Origin: a virus
IMG/VR virus record: IMGVR_UViG_3300021425_000094
Span: 1-36,179 of that record
DNA length: 36,179 bases
Strand: one strand, 5' to 3'
Made by a program: the position numbers and the translations under genes. This document shows, piece after piece, positions 17,901 through 26,305 of this stretch (within the stretch, counting starts at the first letter, position 1; every line of letters starts with the position of its first letter). The notes beneath the pieces are model-generated. The model made no database searches. It worked only from the letters and a program-made list of their open reading frames with translations, and was not told the origin of the DNA.

Positions 17901-18517
17901 GTAATTGATTGAGTTCTTCTAACTACACAGAAGTTATCTCCTTCACCGTTATTTCTTGATTCCCAGTAATATCCATCATAGTTGTCAAAGATTCCATATT
18001 TACGAACACATGGATTATATATTCCAGCACCATTAGAAGCGATTAGAGTTGTCTTTACACCAAAGGTAGCAGAAGAGACACGACCTGGTTGATATCTGAA
18101 GAATCTCTTTGATGTGAGAACTGCAGTCTTATCTGCAGGAGCCTCAAGAAGAGCACCAGATTCTTCTGGGACGTGCGTAAGTCCCCACCCCATAGTCTGA
18201 GCAACACCAACATAGTTGCCATCGTTACCAACAGTAGCAAACTGTTCTGGTGTTGATGTCCACTCACTTGGGTTTACATCATAAGTATTAACGTCAGCAA
18301 AAATACCAAGAGCAACTTCTGATCTGGGAATTCCAAGAAGAGATAAAGCAACTTCAGATTGGACTTTGTTTTGTTCTTCAACTGGAATTGTTGATTGATC
18401 AACTGCAATAACAACTGGAATTGATTTATCAGAAGTCTGTTGACCAGGAGGAACAGGAGCAGTTCTACCTACAACAGTTACTGCTGAATTATTATTTACG
18501 TTAGTATTGTCTGGCAT
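14942..18517 (-). CDS. Large virion structural protein, paralogue of the downstream 1234-residue protein
   Basis: The 1191-residue protein begins MPDNTNVNNNSAVTVVGRTA. It carries the conserved blocks seen in its downstream paralogue: SLLGIPRSEVALGIFADV near residue 60, FRYQPGRVSSATFG near 140, MYKVEFSWYGAVGALFLAYV near 610, KYGASYYIDGGDRGT near 705, and the ending AEISASLTWEEQ. It also holds two copies of a beta module with 'G-I/A-x-x-x-T-C' followed by SFTVNVG or TFTVNVG, near residues 340-380 and 965-1010. There are no membrane or catalytic motifs. Its start touches the stop of the giant 2296-residue gene without a gap, so the three large genes are probably one late operon. The exact virion location cannot be told. 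Confidence 0.8.
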   Translation of the reverse strand: MPDNTNVNNNSAVTVVGRTAPVPPGQQTSDKSIPVVIAVDQSTIPVEEQNKVQSEVALSLLGIPRSEVALGIFADVNTYDVNPSEWTSTPEQFATVGNDGNYVGVAQTMGWGLTHVPEESGALLEAPADKTAVLTSKRFFRYQPGRVSSATFGVKTTLIASNGAGIYNPCVRKYGIFDNYDGYYWESRNNGEGDNFCVVRRTQSITFKNPVEFSNTANPGQTSDYGVTNPYDPLEPRGSESVGAGETSVPSGYTNSKLGDLVIVRDNLMMTHAAVYDGSLLQPRYEVGISSIYNGNTISLTGLAKSITNAVYNIENGLMTVTTSGEHGFKNGKYITLTGIAMTCDVGSFTNEQKIYPNRTHGYNIVRVDSPTSFTVNVGVSTVPTYYQSGGHAVGLSTGQYVSYSKGTSSTVITNLVDDQIYKVTSVAVDTSNSNTAITLNTLNNNTVTGLPNVNGYAGISSHVLVTPVPFIQPVLGTLVNGDRTAYTTVKPTGMFPYMYFDADGNDEGYIDTTLPVGNTSDLKTQIDQLNAYYDKWVNQNVDIQYFGVYEYRIPRSRFSGDRLDGDTDRLLYSDVVSDKRAGQVVTDADTGEQLTDTSIWDLDLTKVTMYKVEFSWYGAVGALFLAYVPVSNGEARWVRVHHLRASNQLKVSSLGNATLPITYLVYGGGGPNREGYANSLRTQTEFGYGSSSEHIVKYGASYYIDGGDRGTVKLFSYGSPTSTNVYGLRRTYGVGTGSTQVSLNSATDSSDPYMTAGATSGLSSSYYVGARVITSNPLDQNIKINYYNPQNDRLHLNAPLSSSSISTIDIIPERVTPLIGIKCRDFIQSSTGRSVRNRTQVYPTRLSTGSTGVIKLDLLKTPIFQTDAVIVEPNDGIPSLTSSVNIGKRGKPTRVELPLVVYTGNHNFSSGTAGAISIQTGDAAGGTLTATTGTDYDGSSGVLTVVTTDNHGMTTGDTVAIANGAITLTCSLDNYATTHSYPRSTDPTSGQNLTVTRINDTTFTVNVGQAQAEYIRDIGTGTYGYFRGYFESDASQRPISVLGYLENRGSDRTKGIETDGYYFYALESTLDNIILTTAEPFLREENSTPIGEGTSSTTSEFTLDQLSSVKVNPQTRSPIPGTGTIVASIFVPASGEEYDLSPYFDYNKEYLSFPLTNKVESLYLCGSSQSSYNPSSPSAEISASLTWEEQ

Positions 18518-21500
18518 TTAGATGACTCCGACTCTTCCTTTGGCGATTGTGAATGTTCTCCTTATAGATATATATCCACTCTCATTACCATTATTTAAAG
18601 ATGTGATGTTAAATCCAGTTAATCCAAGTTCAACGCTGCTAAAACCAACAACGGTTTTAGTCTGAACAGTAAGTTCATAACTAGCAAGACTTGGAGATAC
18701 TGAGTGATTAACAAGTTTCACAACATCACCAGTGGAAATTCCAGCTGCCTGGTCAAGATCTTTAAGTGTCACTGTGTAAGTGGTTGCGCCTGAACCAATT
18801 GTATTCCAGACACCTGTTCCAATTCCAATATAAGTTGAATAACCAATTGGTTTATCCAAATATTCTTGGGCAACAATATCATAACCAAGAGCACTACTCA
18901 GACCAAGTTGACTTGTTCTCGATTGTGGCATGTACAGTTGAATGTATCCATTCTGTCTGCCAGTTTCTGATGTGTATATATCAAAGTTCAGGAAAGGTGT
19001 TCCTAAAGTTTCATTTGTGGTTCCCTCACCAACAATATTTCCAATTCCTTGTGAAATAATTGCAACACTATCACTGCTAATGTCCTTAACATCACCATTT
19101 TCGAGATAAAGTAATTCTGGACCTAAGAAATCAGTCGATCTATCAATTGTAACATTGATAGAATTAAAATCACTATCGTAAATATCTGGTGATGGGATAT
19201 ATTCATCTGATGGTCCAAGAATAATGTTATTAGTTGTTGTAATCTTACCACTTGCATAAACTCTCAGTCCTGCTCCACAATTACGAATAATATTTCCTCC
19301 AGTAGATACTACGGAAGTAGCGGAAAGATCTACAGGTCCAGGATAATTTTCAAACAAAGAATCATTAATTCTTAGAACTTGGGCATTTTGTGCCAAAAGT
19401 GGTTGATATGCTTCTCTATCGGTTAAGGATCCATCAACAAAAGAACAGTTTTCTATTGAAATTCTACTAGAATCTTCAATATTAAGTCCATCTGCAGGAC
19501 TATTCCTGATTTCCATAGATTTGAAGAGACTTGATCTAATCCCTCTCATATTAACCAAATGACTGTTCTCTTCAGTTTCGAATGTGATATTATTTGAACT
19601 ATTACCATCGATTGTCATATCACGAATAGTAACATCTGTAGGATTTGCAACGTCTGCTCCAATGAAATTACCATCAAATGGTAGATTATTACCACCACCA
19701 TCAGTAGAATCAAGTGCAAAGTATTGTTGTTTGAGAATTGTATTCTTTCCATTTCCATTTAAAGTAAATGAGGTTGGAATAACAACTTTAGTTGCTAAGA
19801 AAGTTCCACTTGGTAAATTCAGATAAGATCCACCAGCATTTACAGTATCATTGATTGCTTGCGATAGTGCATAAGTATTATCATGAACAACTTTTACCTG
19901 ATCGGTAGCAGAGTAAGTTCCATTTAAATTATATGCATTATTTACAGTGATACTATTAACTCCAATAGAAATAATTTCATCAATATCCCATCCCCTTCTC
20001 TTTTGAGTTGATGCTGTATTTGGGAAATGAATTTGATCAGAATCAAATTCATTTTTGGTTCCTTTGGTTGACCAAGTAGGTTGTTCATAAACACCATAAT
20101 CCTTCCAAAGAATTGAAGTGCTATTTGATAATTCTTTATCTCCAAGAATTGCAACCAGTTTAGCATCATTGATATTAGCTGTTCCAGCACCAACTGTTTC
20201 TTGTCGATAAACTAGAACACCATTACTAGTAGAACTTCTAGAGAAAGTCAAGGAAAGATGATCAATGTCATTGAAACTTTCGATTGGTACTGTATCAACT
20301 CCAGTAGTTGGAGTAATTTGAGCAGCAGCACCAACTTTCCCAGTTCTATAGTTATATTCTGCAATCCAATAACGATAGTAGTTAGGACCAGAAGTCGCTC
20401 CAACTCTTGAAATTACACCTCCAGCAACTGGATCTGGAACAACATCTGAGTCTGATGTAAGCGTTACACCAAAAAGTTTTACCTTTTGTCCAACATCAAA
20501 TCTTGCTGTTGATATTCCAGAAATTTGAAGTTTACCATTTACATTAGCACCAGTACCAGTATAAATTGTAGGATCATTACTGATTCCATAACTTCTTAGT
20601 GTATAAGAATCCAATGTATGAACATCAACAAGTTCATACCCAGTTCCCTGTGAATTTGTTTTTAGAATACGATCAGCTTTGAATGTTGATTCTTCTGTAG
20701 AATTATTTGGTAAATCGGAGAACTTGAAATTTTCGTATGTAGTTGCACGAATAGTTCCGTTTACATCCAGTTCATGATTTGGTGATGCTGTTTTAATTCC
20801 TACAAATTCACTTAATTGATCAACAACCAGTGATGGGTTGGTATCTGGACCAACCTGGAAAAATGGATTAATTAAATTATTTCCTTTGATTTGAAGTTTA
20901 ATAGCATTGATTCCATCTATGCTATCAGTCGATGTCAGTTTGTTCGTGAAGTTTACTGGTCCTCTAAATTCCGATGGAAGGTTTCTGTTTGGTCCACCGC
21001 CAACACGAAGAGTATTTCTAATAAAGACATCATCAAAACTTACTGTAGCGTCTGAAGAAATTTCACCAAGGAATGTTTGTCTGGGTGTAGTTCTTTCGCC
21101 AGTGAAGAAATCTCCACGATCATTCATTCCAGAGAAGAATACAATTCCTCCCTTTTCTTCTTTAGTTACAGATAATAACTCCTCTTCTAAAGTGAGAGTT
21201 CTTTGTATTCTCTGTGGAAGAGAAGTAGAATAGTTACCAGGACCATAACCAATATATTCAAAGGTATGACCAGAAGCACGAATACTTGAAAATCTTCTGA
21301 CTTCCGATGGAATAATATTAATTACTCTCACTAAAGAATAATTATCATGTGGTTTTGATAAAGTTCCAAGAACTCCTCTATAGACATTTACTTGAGTTTG
21401 ATCTACAACTGAAGATACTCTTAAAATTTCATCATCAATTTGTAAAAATACTCCTTGTTTAATTGGAGTTGTATTTGCCAAATAAAGATTTTGACTAGTC

Positions 21501-24500
21501 GTATCAATAGAAGATGACATTGTAGTGGTAATGCCAGAATTCATACTAATAAGATTACCACCAATTTTTTCACTTTGTAATGATGTATCTTCACCAAATG
21601 CGCCTATTCCATACTTATAGACCTCTGCTGATGCTACTCCAGTTGTTGTTATTCCTATTGTTGGTTGAATTGTAAAGATAAATTGATTTACTCTTTCCTG
21701 TACAATAAAATCTGAATTATAGATGTCAGCAGATGATCCACTAACTCCAGAAATTTTTATTTTATTACCAACTTGCAATCCATGTGAAGTGGAGGTTGTA
21801 ACTGTGACTATTCCTGCAATAGTTGTTGATGCCGCACCAGCAATGGAAGTAATTGACAATGAATTGTCAACAATATAGAAAATTCCATCTGATGTTGTAT
21901 GAATACCAGAATAACTTCCTGTATTGTAAGTTACTGATTTCGAAGTTGGAACATCAGTAATTTTATAAAGACCATTGTAACCGCTGGTTTTTCTATTTTG
22001 GGTAGTTCCAATACCAACTACTTGAATAACTTTTCCTACACTATTATTAATTGAACTTACGGAAAGTTGACCAGATGTTCCGTTGGGAACAGTTAACGTG
22101 TTTCCTACAGTATATGCAGATCCACCATCAACAATAGATGCATCTGTAATTGTTCCTGCTGCACTTACAGTAATATTAGCAGTTACATTGTTTCCCGATC
22201 CGCCACTGAGAGAAACATTATATAATGTGGTTACAATGCCAGATCCATACCCAGAACCTTCGTTTGCAATTGAAACCTGCAGGACACTATTTAAGTTATG
22301 GTCAAACTCACTATAGATTGTGGTTATTCCAGTATTGTTTGATGTTGCATTTGTAACCGCAAATCCAATTCTATTATCTTTGATGTATGAAACTGTAGAT
22401 TCTTTAGTAATACTATTAAGAGGATCATCAATTACAACCTTTCCAAGTAACTTGTTTGATGATGCAGAAATGGACTGCTCTGGATCATTAACTTGATTAT
22501 CTTTGTCAATGGTTGGATAAAGATAGTTAATATTTTGTGGGAATTTTAAATTAGAAAACTCGGATACTGTTGGTGAAATATTTCCAATCAAACATGTCAA
22601 GTAATAAATTCCATCTTGAATTTCTGAAACATATTCTTGAACAGTCTCGACACCTTTAATTGTATATGTCGTATCATATTCATTTTTTTCAAATGCAGGA
22701 AGTAAAGAACCTCTGTCTGAAATGTTATCTATAAATGATCCACCATTATTTGCATTTGTATATGTAAATACTTTTGTATCTTCTACAGAATCAACATAGT
22801 AATAACCATTAAATCCTGCTTCGTCATCTGCATTTATATTAGTCGAACTCTTTACATTTTTAATGTGAACTCTATCATTAACCGACAACTTGTGGGGTTT
22901 TTCGGTCGTAACAGTGACAGTGGAACCACTTGTGGTAATTCCTGCAATAATTCTAGGATTACGATTTGAATTTACACTAGTGATAGATGATTCTTCAATG
23001 ACTGTCTTTGATTCCTGAAGAACGAAGTTTTCTGTAGGTGCCTTTGCATTTCTAAATTCTTTAGGAACAACATAACGTAATCTATAAATTCTATTATTAG
23101 AATCACGAGATTCATTTGTTCTTCTAATATAAGTTGCAGAGTTATTATCTGAAATTTGAGTGGAAAATCCAACAAATCCCTCATAAATTTTATTAGTCGA
23201 TGTTGATGATCCTGCCAGTATATACCAGTTATTTTGATTTGAATCATATTGAACTGGATGTCCAAATTCTCCTGGAAGCTTGTCTGTAACTCTACTTATG
23301 ACGGTGATAATTCCACCACTTGTGTTTTTAATATCTACTGCTGCCCCATTGTTAGCATTATTTAATGATTTTGCTAACTTAATTTGATTTGAACTTAAAG
23401 AACCTCCAGTAATTGCGTAATAAAGTTGTCCGTTTTCCAGTCCCCCAGGAACGGTTGCATCATCACTATAAATTCGAATTGTTTCTCCAGTATATAAACC
23501 ATGATCGGAATCTAAATTCAGAATGTCATTTGCTGTATCAATTGAATTTAAACCTGCAACTCTAGTTACTGTATATGATTTTTTAGCAGAAGGTCCATCT
23601 CCAGATGGAACTTGCATTAGAATTGGTGAACTATATGTAACGTTTAATCCACCAAGATTTAAGTCAATGTATAAAATTTCATTATCTTTGGAACCAACTC
23701 TAAAACCATTTGTAATATTAGACGGTGGGTTGTCTTGATCAGTTTCACCGAGTAAATAAATTCTTGATGTATTTCCAACTGAAAGTGTGGTAGTTGGATC
23801 TAAAACTCTCCACAGAACGTTGAAATCTGATTCTTGGAGATCTTTTGGTGGAACAATGTGTGTAATATAACCAGTATCGTCACGATCAAATGACTGCTTT
23901 CTGAATCCTTTAGAGATCAGAGACTTTGCACCAAAGTTTGAGTTGGAGTTTGTAATTGATTGATCTGCACCATCTTCAGATAAGAAATGATTGGAAAAAC
24001 CAATTGCAAAAACTGAAACTGCTTGAATTACTGCATCATTAGATGCTTTAATGTGGAAACTTTCATAATCTGTTTTATAAACAGCATCTTGATTAATGTA
24101 AAGTGGTTTTAATGTTCCAGTCGGAGCAGTTTCATTCGTATCATAAAGACCAGTTGTGTCATTATAAATCACAAATGCATTTGTATCTTTCTGGAGACCA
24201 ATTCCAGTGAACTGTGCGACAACCATGGACTTAAATCCAGTCGCCTTGGCACCATCAGCATGTAATCCACACATTCCATAGGTGGATCTCAATGAACAAT
24301 TAAAGATATATGGCGAAGCACCTGTTACATTGTCTGCTTCGATAACAACTCTTTCATTTCCGCCAATAGTGATAATACTATCAATTGGTGTATCTAAAAG
24401 AACATAATTAAATGACGTTGTGCTTGTTACTCCAGCAACTTTATAACTTCCATTATAGAGATCCGATCCAACTCCAGTTATACGGAACGAATCATCAACG

Positions 24501-25408
24501 TTCAAATTGTGTACTATTTCAGTTTCAACAGTGGCGACAGTTCCAGAAGATGACAATGATACAATATTAAAGTCATTAGCGGAAAGATCCCCTACAATCT
24601 TAAATTCTGGACTGTTTGGTTCAAAATCACTTACGTTTGGATAGTCTAAAATTTCTCTATTTCCAGTATCATCTCCATATGCATTCATTAATTTGAAATA
24701 ATACATATCAAGATCTGTAAGACCAGTCAGATCTTTTGCATTAATCCCATCTGCATATTCAAAGCAGGTGAGTTTATGGTGTGAGAAATTTGGATTTGCT
24801 TTTTGCGAAAAATTCTTATTATAGAAGACTTCTCTATCCGCATCAAACATTGTAAATTGCCAAAAATAGCAACCACCAGTTACACGGAATAATGCAGATC
24901 TATCAATTGATGGATTTGATGGATCAGGAACATATAAAGGTCTAACTTTTGTTTTTCTTAAGTCGAGACCAACGATTGAGGTTCCTTTTGGTACAACTAC
25001 ACCACCATCAACGGAATTGAGTTTGTAAAGGACATTCGATGAATTATTTAAATCAAAAATAGTGCTACTTGATAATTCAATATCTGGTGAGGGTACATTA
25101 TTACCATTGACATCCAAATATTGAACACTACCACCATTATTTTTTATATAATATCCAGGTCTATTATCAATTAGATGAGTTCCAGGATAAAGTAAGATTG
25201 TTGTCTTATCAAATCTATCGTTATTCGCACCACTTTGATAAGCAAATCTTGCTGCTTCGATTAACGCTCTTTGGATAGTTCTAAAGGGTCTCGTTAATGA
25301 ATTTCCCTTATTATCAAAACTATCAGTAGCATCTAGATCTGATGGATTTACATAAAGAATATTACCATCTGTGTTAATTAGAAAATTTTCTAACCTGGAA
25401 AGAGGCAT
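18518..25408 (-). CDS. Giant virion structural protein with beta-helix domains
   Basis: At 2296 residues this is the largest gene here. The N-terminus (MPLSRLENFLINTDGNILYV, then LTRPFRTIQRALIEAARFA and ILLYPGTHLI) has the signature of pectate-lyase-like repeats: 'PF.TIq.Al..A ... ..pGt.'. Several Ser/Thr-rich modules follow with the pattern 'vTV.T...H.L...d...i.gv....yNg.Y.V', near residues 290-340, 820-880 and 1190-1240. A 'GSGYGSGI' beta repeat lies near 1055. Residues of about 1850-2090 read as a right-handed beta-helix (LNLPSGTFLATKVVIP, DVTIRDMTIDGNSSNN, RISIENCSFVDGS). Such helices occur in tailspikes, some with glycanase activity, but I see no defined catalytic set. This type is conserved in the structural cluster of cyanomyoviruses. 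It opens the fibre region, downstream of the tRNA island terminator. Confidence 0.85.
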   Translation of the reverse strand: MPLSRLENFLINTDGNILYVNPSDLDATDSFDNKGNSLTRPFRTIQRALIEAARFAYQSGANNDRFDKTTILLYPGTHLIDNRPGYYIKNNGGSVQYLDVNGNNVPSPDIELSSSTIFDLNNSSNVLYKLNSVDGGVVVPKGTSIVGLDLRKTKVRPLYVPDPSNPSIDRSALFRVTGGCYFWQFTMFDADREVFYNKNFSQKANPNFSHHKLTCFEYADGINAKDLTGLTDLDMYYFKLMNAYGDDTGNREILDYPNVSDFEPNSPEFKIVGDLSANDFNIVSLSSSGTVATVETEIVHNLNVDDSFRITGVGSDLYNGSYKVAGVTSTTSFNYVLLDTPIDSIITIGGNERVVIEADNVTGASPYIFNCSLRSTYGMCGLHADGAKATGFKSMVVAQFTGIGLQKDTNAFVIYNDTTGLYDTNETAPTGTLKPLYINQDAVYKTDYESFHIKASNDAVIQAVSVFAIGFSNHFLSEDGADQSITNSNSNFGAKSLISKGFRKQSFDRDDTGYITHIVPPKDLQESDFNVLWRVLDPTTTLSVGNTSRIYLLGETDQDNPPSNITNGFRVGSKDNEILYIDLNLGGLNVTYSSPILMQVPSGDGPSAKKSYTVTRVAGLNSIDTANDILNLDSDHGLYTGETIRIYSDDATVPGGLENGQLYYAITGGSLSSNQIKLAKSLNNANNGAAVDIKNTSGGIITVISRVTDKLPGEFGHPVQYDSNQNNWYILAGSSTSTNKIYEGFVGFSTQISDNNSATYIRRTNESRDSNNRIYRLRYVVPKEFRNAKAPTENFVLQESKTVIEESSITSVNSNRNPRIIAGITTSGSTVTVTTEKPHKLSVNDRVHIKNVKSSTNINADDEAGFNGYYYVDSVEDTKVFTYTNANNGGSFIDNISDRGSLLPAFEKNEYDTTYTIKGVETVQEYVSEIQDGIYYLTCLIGNISPTVSEFSNLKFPQNINYLYPTIDKDNQVNDPEQSISASSNKLLGKVVIDDPLNSITKESTVSYIKDNRIGFAVTNATSNNTGITTIYSEFDHNLNSVLQVSIANEGSGYGSGIVTTLYNVSLSGGSGNNVTANITVSAAGTITDASIVDGGSAYTVGNTLTVPNGTSGQLSVSSINNSVGKVIQVVGIGTTQNRKTSGYNGLYKITDVPTSKSVTYNTGSYSGIHTTSDGIFYIVDNSLSITSIAGAASTTIAGIVTVTTSTSHGLQVGNKIKISGVSGSSADIYNSDFIVQERVNQFIFTIQPTIGITTTGVASAEVYKYGIGAFGEDTSLQSEKIGGNLISMNSGITTTMSSSIDTTSQNLYLANTTPIKQGVFLQIDDEILRVSSVVDQTQVNVYRGVLGTLSKPHDNYSLVRVINIIPSEVRRFSSIRASGHTFEYIGYGPGNYSTSLPQRIQRTLTLEEELLSVTKEEKGGIVFFSGMNDRGDFFTGERTTPRQTFLGEISSDATVSFDDVFIRNTLRVGGGPNRNLPSEFRGPVNFTNKLTSTDSIDGINAIKLQIKGNNLINPFFQVGPDTNPSLVVDQLSEFVGIKTASPNHELDVNGTIRATTYENFKFSDLPNNSTEESTFKADRILKTNSQGTGYELVDVHTLDSYTLRSYGISNDPTIYTGTGANVNGKLQISGISTARFDVGQKVKLFGVTLTSDSDVVPDPVAGGVISRVGATSGPNYYRYWIAEYNYRTGKVGAAAQITPTTGVDTVPIESFNDIDHLSLTFSRSSTSNGVLVYRQETVGAGTANINDAKLVAILGDKELSNSTSILWKDYGVYEQPTWSTKGTKNEFDSDQIHFPNTASTQKRRGWDIDEIISIGVNSITVNNAYNLNGTYSATDQVKVVHDNTYALSQAINDTVNAGGSYLNLPSGTFLATKVVIPTSFTLNGNGKNTILKQQYFALDSTDGGGNNLPFDGNFIGADVANPTDVTIRDMTIDGNSSNNITFETEENSHLVNMRGIRSSLFKSMEIRNSPADGLNIEDSSRISIENCSFVDGSLTDREAYQPLLAQNAQVLRINDSLFENYPGPVDLSATSVVSTGGNIIRNCGAGLRVYASGKITTTNNIILGPSDEYIPSPDIYDSDFNSINVTIDRSTDFLGPELLYLENGDVKDISSDSVAIISQGIGNIVGEGTTNETLGTPFLNFDIYTSETGRQNGYIQLYMPQSRTSQLGLSSALGYDIVAQEYLDKPIGYSTYIGIGTGVWNTIGSGATTYTVTLKDLDQAAGISTGDVVKLVNHSVSPSLASYELTVQTKTVVGFSSVELGLTGFNITSLNNGNESGYISIRRTFTIAKGRVGVI

Positions 25409-25438
25409 TGTATCAGCACACTAATTTTTCTTCTGCTT

Positions 25439-25446
25439 TATTTAGG
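25439..25446 (-). promoter_or_regulatory. Weak late-promoter candidate (CCTAAATA) for the giant gene
   Basis: CCTAAATAAAG on the minus strand lies 30 bases before ATG 25408. It differs from the T4 late core at two positions. I list it because a terminator lies just upstream, so the giant gene needs its own promoter. Confidence 0.3.
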
Positions 25447-25488
25447 AGCATCAAATCTCTTCTGTATTGAAAAAGGTTTTGGGGCAAA

Positions 25489-25518
25489 TTTTTGGCGGAA
25501 TTTTTTTTCCACCAAAAA
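25489..25518. other. 12-bp inverted repeat, hairpin of unknown role
   Basis: Arms 25489-25500 and 25507-25518 pair over 12 positions with one mismatch around a six-T loop. It lies between the tRNA-island terminator and the giant gene. On the minus strand no T-run follows, so it is not a standard terminator for these genes; it might protect or start a messenger. Confidence 0.4.
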
Positions 25519-25540
25519 TGGATTTAAAGTTGCATTTTCA

Positions 25541-25572
25541 AATACAACAAAACCTCTCCTTTCGGAGAGGTT
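25541..25572 (-). terminator. Rho-independent terminator after tRNA-Thr
   Basis: On the minus strand AACCTCTCC, loop GAAA, GGAGAGGTT form a perfect nine-pair stem with a stable tetraloop, followed by the T-rich tail TTGTTGTATT. It lies about 40 bases after the tRNA-Thr 3' end and closes the unit that begins at the sigma70 promoter near 26510. Confidence 0.88.
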
Positions 25573-25613
25573 CTGACGCACACGGAAGGGGATGGTTCGG
25601 CAGTATCGCCAAG

Positions 25614-25687
25614 AGCCAACTAACGGACTTGAACCGTTGACCTGAGCTTTACAAAAACCCTGCTCTATCCAGCTGAGCTAAGTTGGC
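25614..25687 (-). tRNA. tRNA-Thr (anticodon UGU)
   Basis: A full cloverleaf fits: acceptor GCCAACT pairing with AGTTGGC, D arm GCTC/GAGC, anticodon loop TTTGTAA with anticodon TGT, and T arm AACGG-TTCAAGT-CCGTT. The anticodon stem contains two G-U pairs. No CCA is encoded. It would read ACA codons, which are favoured in AT-rich phage genes. It lies two bases after the 89-residue gene's stop codon. Confidence 0.92.
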
Positions 25688-25689
25688 AT

Positions 25690-25959
25690 TTAATCAACAG
25701 GTAATAGTTCTGGGTTCTCCAGATCTAATTCAAACATAAGAGGATGGCAAAGTTCATCAATCAAATAGAATGATGAATAGTATAACTCTTCTGGTTCAAA
25801 TCTTTTTTCATTATCTGCGATTGCTAGAATTTCCCTATCGTAATACAAACTTTCAGGAACTTCATCAAAAGTAAATGGAACTTGGTTTATGAAATACATA
25901 AGAACCAACATTGATTCTTTATTGTACCAAACGTATCTGGTGTCAATACGGTATTTCAT
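25690..25959 (-). CDS. 89-residue acidic hypothetical protein between two tRNAs
   Basis: The protein begins MKYRIDTRYVWYNKESMLVL and ends ENPELLPVD. It is acidic, rich in Glu, Asp and Tyr, and has no membrane segment or recognised motif. Its C-terminal half (FEPEELYYSSFYLIDEL) suggests helices. I do not recognise the family. It is squeezed between tRNA-Leu upstream and tRNA-Thr two bases downstream, within the sigma70-promoted unit, so it is probably co-transcribed with the tRNAs and released by tRNA processing. A purine-rich GGAACAGGA lies just before the ATG. The clean reading frame and position support a real gene; function unknown. Confidence 0.65.
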   Translation of the reverse strand: MKYRIDTRYVWYNKESMLVLMYFINQVPFTFDEVPESLYYDREILAIADNEKRFEPEELYYSSFYLIDELCHPLMFELDLENPELLPVD

Positions 25960-25983
25960 TCCTGTTCCGTACTTTTGTTTATT

Positions 25984-26004
25984 TAGAGATTAAGAAAATC
26001 TCTA
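25984..26004 (-). other. Perfect hairpin abutting the tRNA-Leu 3' end
   Basis: TAGAGATT, loop TTCTT, AATCTCTA gives an uninterrupted eight-pair stem that starts at the base after the tRNA discriminator. No T-run follows, so it is more likely a processing signal or 3' block than a terminator. Confidence 0.5.
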
Positions 26005-26088
26005 TAGGACGAGGGGGACTTGAACCCCCACGGGAATACTCCCAACAGATTTTAAGTCTGGTGCGTCTACCACTTCCGCCACCGTCCC
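26005..26088 (-). tRNA. tRNA-Leu (anticodon UAA)
   Basis: The 84-base cloverleaf has acceptor GGGACGG against TCGTCCT, anticodon stem CCAGA/TCTGT with loop CTTAAAA (anticodon TAA), the long class II variable arm (GGGA/TCCC hairpin) and T arm GGGGG-TTCAAGT-CCCCC. No CCA is encoded. It reads UUA and UUG, abundant in AT-rich phage genes. Confidence 0.94.
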
Positions 26089-26096
26089 ATAAAAAC

Positions 26097-26252
26097 CTAT
26101 TCAGGTTTATAAGTAGATGGATTCATTCTACAATATTCATTGAAAGTAATCTTCATCTCCTTCCAAGTCAGTCCACAATTCTCCGCTGCTTTCGGAACAT
26201 TCCATTTTGCTGTGAACAGCATTTGCATAGATTCCCTTGTTTCTGGGCGCAT
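26097..26252 (-). CDS. 51-residue hypothetical protein, possible helix-turn-helix
   Basis: ATG at 26252 opens a 51-codon frame: MRPETRESMQMLFTAKWNVP, then KAAENCGLTWKEMKITFNEY, ending RMNPSTYKPE. The segment 'AAENCGLTWKEMKITFNEY' has the spacing of a small helix-turn-helix (A..CG.....M...F), and I recall similar tiny ORFs in cyanophages. An AAGG ribosome site lies about ten bases upstream and an in-frame stop precedes the ATG, fixing the start. It ends eight bases before the tRNA-Leu 5' end. Function unknown; a DNA-binding role is only a guess. Confidence 0.6.
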   Translation of the reverse strand: MRPETRESMQMLFTAKWNVPKAAENCGLTWKEMKITFNEYCRMNPSTYKPE

Positions 26253-26305
26253 GTAGATAGTACCTTAAGATTTCTTGGTAGTGTTTGTGTGAGTATTGGA
26301 TCATT

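Noticed and set aside
25489-25518. Second terminator for the tRNA island
   Set aside because: The stem has a mismatch, and on the minus strand it is followed by TTTGCC rather than a T-run; the terminator at 25541-25572 already does this.
26005-26088. tRNA-Leu as a prophage attachment site
   Set aside because: It is a complete phage tRNA with no integrase and no second partial tRNA copy in the window.
26137-26304. 55-codon ORF starting MIQYSHKHYQEILRYYL
   Set aside because: Not listed as a gene because its second half has low-complexity, unprotein-like composition and overlaps the better 51-codon frame; kept as a finding.
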